Position numbers and translations under genes: made by a program. Shown in pieces: positions 54,277 through 61,772 of a stretch of 64,000 bases of DNA; positions within the stretch are counted from its first letter, which is position 1, and each line of letters opens with the position of its first letter. The stretch is from Castellaniella sp047971665 (GTDB lineage Bacteria; Pseudomonadota; Gammaproteobacteria; Burkholderiales; Burkholderiaceae_B): assembly GCF_047971665.1 (NCBI RefSeq), contig NZ_JBKEAA010000018.1, positions 108,739-172,738 of the forward strand, read 5' to 3'. The notes under the pieces are model-generated. The model ran no database searches. It had not been told where the DNA came from and was given only the letters and a program-made list of their open reading frames with translations.

Positions 54277-55179
54277 ATGAAAATGGACGAGAGCCAACTG
54301 TTGCAAGTGCGCCGGTTCAACCGGATGCTGACCCGCCGGATCGGTATGCTGAGTCACGACTATCCGGGGATGGGCCGCCCGCCGGGCGCGGCGCGGCTGC
54401 TCTACGAAATCGGCCCGGATGGCGCCACGGCGCGCGATCTGCGCGCGCGTCTGGGGCTGGATTCAGGCTACTTGAGCCGGATGTTGCGCGCGCTCGAAAA
54501 AACCGGATTGATCACATTGAGGCCCGACGCGCAGGATGCGCGGGTGCGCCGGGTGATCCTGACCGCAAAAGGCCGCCGGCAATGGGCTGTGCTCGATGAC
54601 CGGTCCAAAGGCCTGGCCGCCGCGTTACTGGAGCCGCTCGGGACGACACAGCGTGAACGGTTGCTGGCCGCGATGGCCGATGTGGAACGCTTTCTGCGGG
54701 CCTCGGCGGTGACGATCGAGACAGCCGATCCTTTTGGCGACGAGGCGCGCGCCTGCATCGAGACCTATTTCCGCGAGCTTCAGGCGCGGTTTGATGGAGG
54801 CTTCGCCCCCGCGTTGACCGTCTCTGCGGATCCCGAGGAACTGGTGCCGCCGCATGGGTGGTTCTTGATCGCCCGGCTGGAAGATGCGCCGGTGGGATGC
54901 GCGGCGCTCAAGAACCAGGGCAATGGTGTTGGCGAGATCAAGCGCATGTGGGTGGACTCGTCCGCCCGGGGCCTGGGCATCGCCCAGCGCCTGCTGGAGG
55001 CGCTGGAATCGCGAGCGGTCGATGTCGGTGTGAATGTGTTGCGGATGGATACGCACCGCAGTCTCGCCGAGGCGCGCGCCCTCTACGCGCGCAATGGCTA
55101 TGCGGAGATTGCGGCGTACAACGCGAACCCCTATGCGCACCATTGGTTCGAAAAACGGGATCTGCGCCGGTCAGTGTGA
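54277..55179 (+). CDS. MarR-type HTH fused to GNAT acetyltransferase
   Basis: A 300-residue bifunctional protein. Residues 20-140 carry a MarR winged helix (ARDLRARLGLDSGYLSRMLRALEKTGLI, then DARVRRVILTAKGR), and residues 155-300 a GNAT domain whose acetyl-CoA loop is visible in RMWVDSSARGLGIAQRLLEALE. This fusion family is widespread, but the target is usually unknown. The start at 54277 has GAGG upstream; a later ATG at 54283 is close. The palindrome over its promoter suggests autoregulation. Confidence 0.87.
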   Translation: MKMDESQLLQVRRFNRMLTRRIGMLSHDYPGMGRPPGAARLLYEIGPDGATARDLRARLGLDSGYLSRMLRALEKTGLITLRPDAQDARVRRVILTAKGRRQWAVLDDRSKGLAAALLEPLGTTQRERLLAAMADVERFLRASAVTIETADPFGDEARACIETYFRELQARFDGGFAPALTVSADPEELVPPHGWFLIARLEDAPVGCAALKNQGNGVGEIKRMWVDSSARGLGIAQRLLEALESRAVDVGVNVLRMDTHRSLAEARALYARNGYAEIAAYNANPYAHHWFEKRDLRRSV

Positions 55180-55281
55180 TGGCCTGTCGGCAGAGGTGTC
55201 AGCGCATGAGATGCCGCCCGACCTGGCGCGTCCATCCGGCCGCACGGCCATGACCGGGGTGGCTTTTCCTATAATTTCCCG

Positions 55282-56361
55282 ATGAATGAGAACAGTCAAT
55301 GGTGTCGCCAGATCCGGGCCTGGGCGCTGGAACTGGGGTTCTCCGGGATAGGGATTGCCGGGGTGGATCTGTCCTCGGCCGAGCCGCGGCTGCTGCAATG
55401 GCTCGCGCAGGGCTATCACGGTGACCTGCACTATATGGAGAAGCACGGTCTCAAACGTGCGCGGCCGGCTGAGCTGGTGCCTGGCACGGTGAGCGTGATC
55501 ACCGCGCGCATGCCGTATTTGCCGCGTCAGACCGCGCCCGGCTGGCAGGCGCGTGAATGCGCAAGGTTGACAGACTCCCATGAAGGCGTCGTGTCGCTCT
55601 ATGCCCGGGGACGTGATTATCACAAGGTGGTGCGCGCGCGCCTGCAAAAGTTGTGCGACCGGATCGAGGCGCTGGTCGGGCCGTTCGGCTATCGCGTCTT
55701 TTCCGATTCTGCGCCCGTGCTGGAAAAGGAGCTGGCCAGCCGCAGCGGCCTGGGCTGGCGCGGCAAGCATTCCATGGTGCTCTCGCGCGATGCGGGGTCG
55801 ATGTTTTTCCTGGGCGAGATTTTTGTGGATTTTGCCCTCGAGCCGACCGAGCCGGTGAGCGCGCATTGCGGCACCTGTACGGCCTGCATCGATGTCTGTC
55901 CCACGGGCGCCATCGTGGCGCCCGGCGTGGTGGATGCGCGTCGCTGCATTTCCTATCTCACCATAGAGAATCATGGCCCCATCCCCGAGGCGCTGCGCCC
56001 GCTCATGGGCAATCACATTTACGGCTGCGACGACTGCCAGACGATCTGTCCCTGGAACAAGTATGCGCAGACCTCGGACCTGCCTGATTTCGATGAGCGC
56101 GCCCCGCTGGTCGGCCACCGGCTCATCGAGTTGTTCGCCTGGGATGAGGCGACATTCCTCAAGCACACCGAGGGCGGGCCGATCCGGCGGATCAATCACG
56201 AACGCTGGTTGCGCAATATCGCCGTGGCGCTGGGCAATGCGCTGCGCAGTGCCGATGCGGCGCAGGCCGTGGAATTGCGGGCTGCCCTGCTCAGCCGCGC
56301 CGACCATGAAAGCGCCCTGGTGCGCGAGCATGTGGCCTGGGCACTCGCGCAGAGCGGGTGA
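55282..56361 (+). CDS. queG: Epoxyqueuosine reductase
   Basis: A 359-residue cobalamin-dependent reductase that makes queuosine from epoxyqueuosine in tRNA anticodons. The N-terminal domain contains GFSGIGIAGVDL and YHGDLHYMEKH; two 4Fe-4S clusters follow in CGTCTACIDVCPTGAI (near residue 197) and CDDCQTICPWN (near 250), with SRSGLGWRGKHSMVL in between. A C-terminal HEAT-like tail completes it. It is not next to tsaE here. The upstream 100 bases carry no strong promoter that I can see. Confidence 0.95.
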   Translation: MNENSQWCRQIRAWALELGFSGIGIAGVDLSSAEPRLLQWLAQGYHGDLHYMEKHGLKRARPAELVPGTVSVITARMPYLPRQTAPGWQARECARLTDSHEGVVSLYARGRDYHKVVRARLQKLCDRIEALVGPFGYRVFSDSAPVLEKELASRSGLGWRGKHSMVLSRDAGSMFFLGEIFVDFALEPTEPVSAHCGTCTACIDVCPTGAIVAPGVVDARRCISYLTIENHGPIPEALRPLMGNHIYGCDDCQTICPWNKYAQTSDLPDFDERAPLVGHRLIELFAWDEATFLKHTEGGPIRRINHERWLRNIAVALGNALRSADAAQAVELRAALLSRADHESALVREHVAWALAQSG

Positions 56362-56383
56362 GACGAGTCCGATGCCATGGCGG

Positions 56384-56995
56384 TCATGGTGCGATTTCGC
56401 GCCACTGGCCGGGCGACAGGTCTTCGAGGCGCCAGGGTCCGATGCTTGTCCGTACCAGGCGCAAAGTCGGCAGCCCCACGGCCGCCATCATGCGCCGGAC
56501 CTGGCGGTTGCGGCCTTCGTGGATGGTGATTTCGAGCCAGGCCGTCGGAATGCTTTTGCGAAAACGCACAGGCGGATCGCGCGGCCAGAGCTGCGGTTCC
56601 GCCAGCAGGCGGGCCTGGGCGGGCAGGGTGGAGCCGTCTTTCAGGTCCACGCCGGTTCGCAGATGTTGCAGCTGGGCCTCGGTCGGCTCGCCCTCGACCT
56701 GCACCCAATAGGTTTTCGACATCTTGTGTCGGGGGTCGGCGATGCGTGCCTGCAGACGGCCGTCGTTGGTCAGCAGGAGCAGCCCTTCGCTGTCGCGATC
56801 CAGCCGTCCGGCCGGGTAGACATCAGGCACGTCGACAAAGTGCTTCAGCGTGACACGGCCCTCATCGTCGCTGAATTGGGTCAGCACGCCGAATGGCTTG
56901 TTGAGCATCAGCAGGCGAGGGCGCGCGGGCGGTGTCCGGGCCGTGCGGCGCGCTTTTCCGGACCGGGGGCGCCAGAGCGGATCGGCATGAGTCAT
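56384..56995 (-). CDS. rluE: Pseudouridine synthase, RluE type
   Basis: A 203-residue single-domain pseudouridine synthase of the RsuA/RluB/RluE family without an S4 domain. The catalytic aspartate is in YPAGRLDRDSEGLLLLTNDG, and KTYWVQVEG and EGRNRQVRRMMAAVGLPTLRL are conserved. RluE modifies U2457 of 23S rRNA. It converges on queG with 22 bases between stops. The ATG at 56995 is taken; a GTG seven codons upstream is possible. RluE versus RluF-like assignment rests on the short length. Confidence 0.85.
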   Translation of the reverse strand: MTHADPLWRPRSGKARRTARTPPARPRLLMLNKPFGVLTQFSDDEGRVTLKHFVDVPDVYPAGRLDRDSEGLLLLTNDGRLQARIADPRHKMSKTYWVQVEGEPTEAQLQHLRTGVDLKDGSTLPAQARLLAEPQLWPRDPPVRFRKSIPTAWLEITIHEGRNRQVRRMMAAVGLPTLRLVRTSIGPWRLEDLSPGQWREIAP

Positions 56996-57048
56996 GCGTC
57001 TGCCCGATTCGCCCACGCCAGGGGCTGCATCATGCGCGGGGGCCTTTT

Positions 57049-59037
57049 TCAGAATGCCCTGAGCAGTTGTTGCGCTTGCTCATCGAGGGTGTTCACCTGG
57101 TCTTGCAGCGTGGTCCGCTTTTCCTCCAGGGTGCGCAGATCGTTCTCGGTAGTCTCCAGCTGCTTCAGGTAACGGGTGCTGAGCGTGCTCTTGGCAGGCA
57201 CGGCCGCCAGATTGTCGCGGATGCGTTGTTGCTCATTGGCCAGGCGCTCAAAATCGGCGTCCAGGTTTTCCAGCGCGGTTTGCGCGTCCACTTGTTGCTG
57301 ACGCGCCTGAGCCAATGCTTTCAGTTTGTCGCTCCACGGCTGGTCCGTGCCGGACGTGGCCCAGCCCAACAGCTCGTCGGGTGCGGTGTCACTCAGCGCA
57401 TAGGCAGAGTGTTCGAGTCTTTCGTCAACGGCCTGCACGGTCTTTTCCCCACCGGCAGGCACGGTCGTTTTCAGTCGGTAGTGATCAACCGTTCTGCCGT
57501 CGCTTTCCGGAGAGGAGAACGTCCAGCCCGAGTGGACCGGATGTTCGATCACGACAGTACGCTCGCCATCGAGCGCGCCCGAGACGGTGTAGGTCGTCAC
57601 AAGGCGTGATTTATGCGTCAGTTGCAGCATGCCATCCACGGCCTTGATGTCGACGATGGTGGCGGTCGGTTTCTGGTCGGTGGTGATGGTGACCTTGCGA
57701 TCCGAGGCGAAGCTGGCCAGTCGCGTGTCGCCATTGGGCAGGCCCGCCAATTGCGCATCGCCCACATAGCCGGATTTGGCATCGTAGATGGTGAGCAGGC
57801 CCTGGGGCAGGCTGACGTCTCCGGTATTCTTGAGCATCAGGGCTGCCACGGGATGTGGCGATGCGGCGCCCGCGCGATACAAGGACACCATGCTGGCGGG
57901 GACCTCGATATCCACAATGGGGACGGACAGGGTGTCGCCATTGGCCAGGTCGTAGGTGCCCGGCAAGGCAAAGGTCGATGACATCTCGCTTTCGCTGGCG
58001 GCAGCCTGTGCCGGCCCCTCCATCGGGGCCCCGCCGTATTGCGCCGCGCTGAGGGACTGTATCTCGTCGATGGGCGCTCGAGCGTCCTCGGTCACCACAC
58101 TGTCCTGGTCGAGGGTCGCCATCCGGCGTTTCTCGCTGGCGCGATTGGCAAGATTGCCGGTATCGACCTGGGAGATGACCGTCGATGCCGTCGTGACGGG
58201 GATTTCCTGGCGGTCTTTCCAATAGAGTTGATGCAGGCGCTGCCTCAGGGTGACGGGATCGGCGGAGGTCAGCACGAGACGCACGTTTTTCCAGTCCTCG
58301 CCGCTGGCGTTTTCCAGTACCGTCCAGGCTTGCAGCCGCGCCTTGCCGTCCTCTTGCGCCACGACCTTGTAGGTGGTTTTCCAGATGGGGGCCGCCACGA
58401 CATACGAGACATTGACGCTGTTGTCGGTGTCGCCCTTGACGTTGAGCGTGATGACACGCGAACGGTCGTTCTTGGCCCGCGCAATGGCATTGGTGGCCTC
58501 GATCAGCTTGTCGCGCAGCGGCGCATCATCCACGGTCACCGAGGCGTCCTGCGCGAGTTCCAGCGTGTCCACGGCGCCTGCGGGGGTCAGCACCGACAGC
58601 AGGAACATTTGCTGCGCGTCCGGCCCTTTGCGTGATTCGACGCCCAGCACCTTGCCCCGCACGGTCTTGCTGTTGCTTTCGACCGTCACGGCCGCGCCTT
58701 GCAAGGCCGTCAGCAATGTGGGTACCGAGGCCAGGGCGTCCGCCGTAAAGGGCAATCCCTTGAAGCTTTCCTTGAGAGGTTGGGGGCCCACCAACGAAAA
58801 ACTCGTGGCCGACGCCGTCACGCTGTTCACCACCAGGCTTTTCAGAATGTCGTCGACCTGATCGCGTGGCACGTCGAGCCGGATCTGGTGGTCCCGTCCC
58901 ACTGGCATGGCGCGAATGATTTCGGCCAGTCCTCCAGAGGACAGACGGATTTCGCGGATGGGACCATTATTGGCGGCCAGCACGCTGGCTGGCACCAGTG
59001 CGCTGAGAACCACGCTTGCGACGACACGATTGAGCAT
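57049..59037 (-). CDS. DUF4139 domain exported protein
   Basis: A 662-residue exported protein with a signal peptide (ASVVLSALVPASVLAA) and mostly beta structure. The DUF4139 part (about residues 210-560) includes VSYVVAAPIWKTTYKVVAQ and the ASGEDWKNVRLVLTSADP pattern typical of mucoidy-inhibitor-A-like proteins. A C-terminal coiled coil (QVDAQTALENLDADFERLANEQQ onward) follows. The start at 59037 gives the shortest normal signal peptide; an ATG eight codons upstream is possible. Function is unknown; similar proteins are found in the periplasm or outside the cell. Confidence 0.78.
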   Translation of the reverse strand: MLNRVVASVVLSALVPASVLAANNGPIREIRLSSGGLAEIIRAMPVGRDHQIRLDVPRDQVDDILKSLVVNSVTASATSFSLVGPQPLKESFKGLPFTADALASVPTLLTALQGAAVTVESNSKTVRGKVLGVESRKGPDAQQMFLLSVLTPAGAVDTLELAQDASVTVDDAPLRDKLIEATNAIARAKNDRSRVITLNVKGDTDNSVNVSYVVAAPIWKTTYKVVAQEDGKARLQAWTVLENASGEDWKNVRLVLTSADPVTLRQRLHQLYWKDRQEIPVTTASTVISQVDTGNLANRASEKRRMATLDQDSVVTEDARAPIDEIQSLSAAQYGGAPMEGPAQAAASESEMSSTFALPGTYDLANGDTLSVPIVDIEVPASMVSLYRAGAASPHPVAALMLKNTGDVSLPQGLLTIYDAKSGYVGDAQLAGLPNGDTRLASFASDRKVTITTDQKPTATIVDIKAVDGMLQLTHKSRLVTTYTVSGALDGERTVVIEHPVHSGWTFSSPESDGRTVDHYRLKTTVPAGGEKTVQAVDERLEHSAYALSDTAPDELLGWATSGTDQPWSDKLKALAQARQQQVDAQTALENLDADFERLANEQQRIRDNLAAVPAKSTLSTRYLKQLETTENDLRTLEEKRTTLQDQVNTLDEQAQQLLRAF

Positions 59038-59165
59038 GACGAGTCCAGTGCAAAGTCTCATGGAAGTGTCTGAATATAGTGTCTTCCCGAGTATTCGATC
59101 AAGCTGCCGTGCCCAGGGGCGGCGCTCAGGTCAGGGGGCGGTCCGACCTGTGCCGTGAGGCGGCC

Positions 59166-59408
59166 TCACCGGTGGCGGCAGCCACGGCGATGCCTGAAAA
59201 AGGCATAGATCGTCAGCACGGCCAGCCCGACCAGGGCTACTACCAGCGCATGTTCAACGTCTGTCATCCAGGCGACCGCGCCGATCAGGCCAAACAGAGT
59301 CAGCAGGTGGGTTGCCAGGCAGGCCAGCAGCGTAACGACGGTGGACCATAGGCTGGTCTTGAAAAAAGGGTCGCGCATGACGGACGGGGTGGATTGATCG
59401 CGGTCCAT
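59166..59408 (-). CDS. Small MerF-like inner-membrane protein
   Basis: An 80-residue protein with two hydrophobic helices. The second half, LFGLIGAVAWMTDVEHALVV through LAVLTIYAFFRHRRGC, follows the MerF pattern (LGVVGL, a short loop, then GLTIYAxxRxR and a late cysteine). The vicinal CC of MerF in the first helix is replaced by ACLATH, so metal handling may differ. AGGA lies 7 bases before the ATG. A Fur-box-like dyad lies 36 bases upstream, which suggests iron-controlled expression. Similarity to MerF is by eye only. Confidence 0.6.
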   Translation of the reverse strand: MDRDQSTPSVMRDPFFKTSLWSTVVTLLACLATHLLTLFGLIGAVAWMTDVEHALVVALVGLAVLTIYAFFRHRRGCRHR

Positions 59409-59443
59409 GGTTCATCCTCAGAGGGGGTGGCTCGGTTGCGATA

Positions 59444-59471
59444 GATAATAATGAAAATCATTACCACTATC
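59444..59471 (-). promoter_or_regulatory. Fur-box-like operator
   Basis: The core TAATGA-AAA-TCATTA at 59449-59463 is a perfect 15-base palindrome. With its flanks it matches the Fur consensus GATAATGATAATCATTATC at most positions, including GATAAT to the left and CACTATC to the right. It stands just upstream of the small MerF-like gene. Confidence 0.6.
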
Positions 59472-59504
59472 AACAAATGAGCTGATCAGACACTGAACCA
59501 GGTA

Positions 59505-59655
59505 TTGATCCCCTGTCCGTGGCGCTCAGGTGATCTGTCTGGTTCTCTCTTTGAGGACGGTGTGCTTTTTCCGGGGCATCAATGCCTACCAGCCGCACCT
59601 TGACGCTGCATGTCCATTAGCGAGAACGGTGATGGTGCCTTGGTCGTATGGTATG
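59505..59655 (-). pseudogene. Remnant of a thermonuclease-family (SNase) gene
   Basis: On the minus strand two frames join the same protein. One reads DQGTITVLANG (59655-59610) and, after a shift of reading frame near 59606, VKVRLVGIDAPEKAHRPQRE (59604 down to about 59545). Together they are the DGDTxxVL and VRLxGIDAPE motifs of staphylococcal-nuclease-type enzymes. The ends do not continue as a full domain. I read this as a frameshifted and truncated copy. Confidence 0.6.
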
Positions 59656-59709
59656 CCCCAAACACGAAATTAATGACAGGCCCCACCCCGCGTGCTCTGG
59701 GGATGCCCG

Positions 59710-59826
59710 TTAAGATCGTGGCTGGAGATGCTCTCGCGCAGAGCGTACGGCTTCAGGAACTTTGAGAATTACCGCATGAGAGTCTTGGCTCAATGCGCTT
59801 GGAACGGTGTCATCAACCGTGTCTGA
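59710..59826 (+). pseudogene. C-terminal remnant of an ISL3-family transposase
   Basis: The plus-strand frame ending in TGA at 59824-59826 reads LEMLSRRAYGFRNFENYRMR followed by VLAQCAWNGVINRV, the typical carboxyl end of ISL3-family transposases. About 38 residues remain; the upstream part is absent. A GC-rich CCCC/GGGG inverted pair at about 59835 could be the worn right end of the element. Confidence 0.6.
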
Positions 59827-59940
59827 TGAATGCCCATCCCCCGTTAATGGGGTAGAGCCCATACAGCGGTCTGATGGACGAGGGCTGTCAAGGGTTATCC
59901 ACGCAAACCCCCACCAACACTGCCCCTCCAGGCAACAAAA

Positions 59941-59964
59941 AACCCAACGGAGAACCGTTGGGTT
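59941..59964 (-). terminator. Perfect rho-independent terminator on the minus strand
   Basis: AACCCAACGG-AGAA-CCGTTGGGTT forms ten perfect pairs. On the minus strand it is followed by six T residues. No gene that would use it is visible to its right on that strand, so it probably belonged to DNA lost or moved when the accessory segment arrived. Confidence 0.6.
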
Positions 59965-60065
59965 AAATGTAACTGGTGGTGGAGTAGACCCCTGGTTCAC
60001 GACTCGTTCTCCATGCGGAATAGGCATAGTTTGAACTGTTGAGTAGTCGGGATGGTTTCTAGAAA

Positions 60066-60086
60066 ACGTTGCGTGTTGCGCAACGT
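60066..60086. promoter_or_regulatory. HigA operator palindrome
   Basis: ACGTTGCG-TGTTG-CGCAACGT, two perfect 8-base arms around 5 bases, ends 15 bases before the higB start. HigA antitoxins repress their own promoter by binding such palindromes. A TTGAAC hexamer at 60031 may be the -35. Confidence 0.6.
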
Positions 60087-60101
60087 GCGGTTATGATGGG
60101 A

Positions 60102-60380
60102 ATGATCAAGTCATTTCGTCACAAAGGCCTGCGCCATTTCTTCGAGACGGGTAGTGCCGCAGGCATCCAGGCAGGCCATGCCAAGCGTTTGCGCATGCAG
60201 CTGACTGCCTTGGATACGGCGACCACGATTGACGACATGGATCTGCCTGGTTTTCGCCTCCATCCGCTCAAGGGCGACCAGAAGGGCCGCTGGGCCGTGA
60301 CTGTCAACGGGAACTGGCGTGTGACGTTTGAGTTTGCAGATGGTGATGCGTATGTCATCGACTATGAGGATTATCACTGA
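60102..60380 (+). CDS. higB: HigB/RelE-family toxin
   Basis: A 92-residue mRNA-cleaving toxin that acts on translating ribosomes. The start MIKSFRHKGL, the middle HAKRLRMQLTALD and the end GRWAVTVNGNWRVTFEFADG then VIDYEDYH match HigB proteins closely. It precedes the antitoxin gene, the usual HigBA order. The start at 60102 gives the standard N-terminus; an upstream in-frame ATG adds residues across the operator. The toxin appears intact. Confidence 0.9.
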   Translation: MIKSFRHKGLRHFFETGSAAGIQAGHAKRLRMQLTALDTATTIDDMDLPGFRLHPLKGDQKGRWAVTVNGNWRVTFEFADGDAYVIDYEDYH

Positions 60381-60673
60381 TGAGCATGTACAACCCCCCG
60401 CATCCTGGTGAGTTCATTACCGAGGTTTATCTCGCGCCTTACGGGATCAGTACGCGGGCGCTGGCGTCGCGACTGGATGTTGCACCATCAACGGTCAGTC
60501 GGATGCTCAAGGGCACCAGCAGCGTGACTCCTGATATGGCCCTGCGCCTGTCCAAGGCGCTTGGCCGCAGTGCCCAAAGCTGGCTGGCGATGCAGGATGC
60601 GCATGACCTCTGGGTGACCCAGCAGCACTTGGATCTGTCTGGCGTCAGTAGGCTGGAATTGGCCGAAGCCTGA
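60380..60673 (+). CDS. higA: HigA-family antitoxin (first copy)
   Basis: A 97-residue XRE-type antitoxin. NPPHPGEFITEVYLAPYGIS leads to the helix-turn-helix TRALASRLDVAPSTVSRMLKG. It overlaps the higB stop by one base (TGATG), so toxin and antitoxin are translated together. It should neutralise HigB and repress the operator at 60066. Confidence 0.92.
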   Translation: MSMYNPPHPGEFITEVYLAPYGISTRALASRLDVAPSTVSRMLKGTSSVTPDMALRLSKALGRSAQSWLAMQDAHDLWVTQQHLDLSGVSRLELAEA

Positions 60674-60685
60674 TCCGATGCCTTT

Positions 60686-60985
60686 ATGCAGATGCACAAT
60701 CCACCTCATCCGGGCAGCCTGCTGAAGGAAGACGTGCTGCCTGCGTTGGATCTCACCGTGACCGAGGCTGCTACGCAGTTGGGCGTGTCGTGCGTACAGT
60801 TTTCCCGGTTCATCAACGGACGGTCTGGCGTGACGCCAGAGCTTGCACTGCGGCTGGCCAAGTGGATTCCCGCCCCGACAGCCATCATGTGGCTGCAGAT
60901 GCAGGCCGATTATGACTTGTGGCAGGCGGAACACTCTGGGCGTGTGCTGGATGTGACGGCGGCTCAGCGACATGTGCATGCGTAG
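60686..60985 (+). CDS. HigA-family protein, second copy without its own toxin
   Basis: A 99-residue XRE-type protein with the same opening, NPPHPGSLLKEDVLPALDLT, and a related HTH (TEAATQLGVSCVQFSRFING), then YDLWQAEHSG near the end. It begins 12 bases after the first higA. The two copies share layout but differ widely in residues, so this is not a recent duplication. Its role could be regulatory or antitoxic toward a second toxin. Confidence 0.85.
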   Translation: MQMHNPPHPGSLLKEDVLPALDLTVTEAATQLGVSCVQFSRFINGRSGVTPELALRLAKWIPAPTAIMWLQMQADYDLWQAEHSGRVLDVTAAQRHVHA

Positions 60986-61038
60986 TGAAAAAACAGTGGT
61001 TTCCCAGCGAACTTCTGATGCCTGGACGAGGCCTCCGG

Positions 61039-61752
61039 TCAGTGCAATGTTGCAGGACGGCCGCAGCAATGCTTGTATTTTTTACCGGAACCACACGGGC
61101 ATGGGTCGTTGCGCCCGACCTTGGGAGTTGCGCGCCTCATTGTTCGTTGTGCGCGATCGCCGGTAAGCTGTATGCGCCGTGGTGCCCAGTATTTGTTGAT
61201 GGCCAGCACGGTTGGAACGACGGCGTCGACCCACCTCTGGGCATCACCAGTTTCACGCGTGATCTCCATGCCGCCTTCATCGCCCAGCCGTAAAAATGGT
61301 GTGATCAGGTCGTGATTGCCTTTAGTCGTCTTGAACGCGTCTGCAGCCCAAAGCAGTGACCAGTCATCGGCGTCGAAAAGCTGTGTGGCCTTCAGGAACC
61401 CTTCGCACCATTCCGCAGCGCCCCAGACGGCTTGACGGCGAAAGACGGGTTCGAAAGTTTCCGGGTGATTCTGGAAGTTCTGCACGATCTGATTCCACCA
61501 GCCCATGATGAGGCCGATGATTTCGTTGGCCTGCTCCAGGGATGCAAAATCCACATCTTCTTGGCCGTACTCAAAATCCCACACCCAAGGGAGCCAATCT
61601 GAGGGCATGACCATGCGAGGACCAATGGCTAATGCGGTTAGCCAGCCTTCCAGGGTCGCCACGTCCATTGAGAAATCCGAGACGTTGCCGGACGCCAGAA
61701 AGTCATCAAGACGCTTCAGGTCATGGTCGCTAAGGTATTGAGGAAGCTGCAT
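61039..61752 (-). CDS. UPF0149/YecA-family protein with C-terminal SEC-C motif
   Basis: A 237-residue protein. The N-terminal UPF0149 region (MQLPQYLSDHDLKRLDDFL, then DVATLEGWLTALAIGP) is followed by a helical centre and ends in GRNDPCPCGSGKKYKHCCG, a zinc-binding SEC-C motif as in SecA. It starts 20 bases after darG ends on the same strand, so it is probably co-transcribed with darTG. YecA-type proteins interact with SecA or ribosomes in E. coli; a role beside this toxin-antitoxin pair is not known to me. Confidence 0.85.
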   Translation of the reverse strand: MQLPQYLSDHDLKRLDDFLASGNVSDFSMDVATLEGWLTALAIGPRMVMPSDWLPWVWDFEYGQEDVDFASLEQANEIIGLIMGWWNQIVQNFQNHPETFEPVFRRQAVWGAAEWCEGFLKATQLFDADDWSLLWAADAFKTTKGNHDLITPFLRLGDEGGMEITRETGDAQRWVDAVVPTVLAINKYWAPRRIQLTGDRAQRTMRRATPKVGRNDPCPCGSGKKYKHCCGRPATLH

Positions 61753-61772
61753 CGGTCCGCTTCGTAGTAAGG

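Noticed and set aside
59890..59905. DnaA-box-like TTATCCACG
   Set aside because: One mismatch to the box and only a single copy, with no AT-rich unwinding region or dnaA/dnaN genes.
59965..60005. Possible tmRNA or tRNA 3' end (CTCCACCACCA on the minus strand next to a terminator) as an attachment site
   Set aside because: The acceptor-like CCACCACCA is suggestive, but the preceding bases do not form a T-arm with GTTCRA, and no direct repeat of this sequence was seen at the other end of the accessory region within the window.
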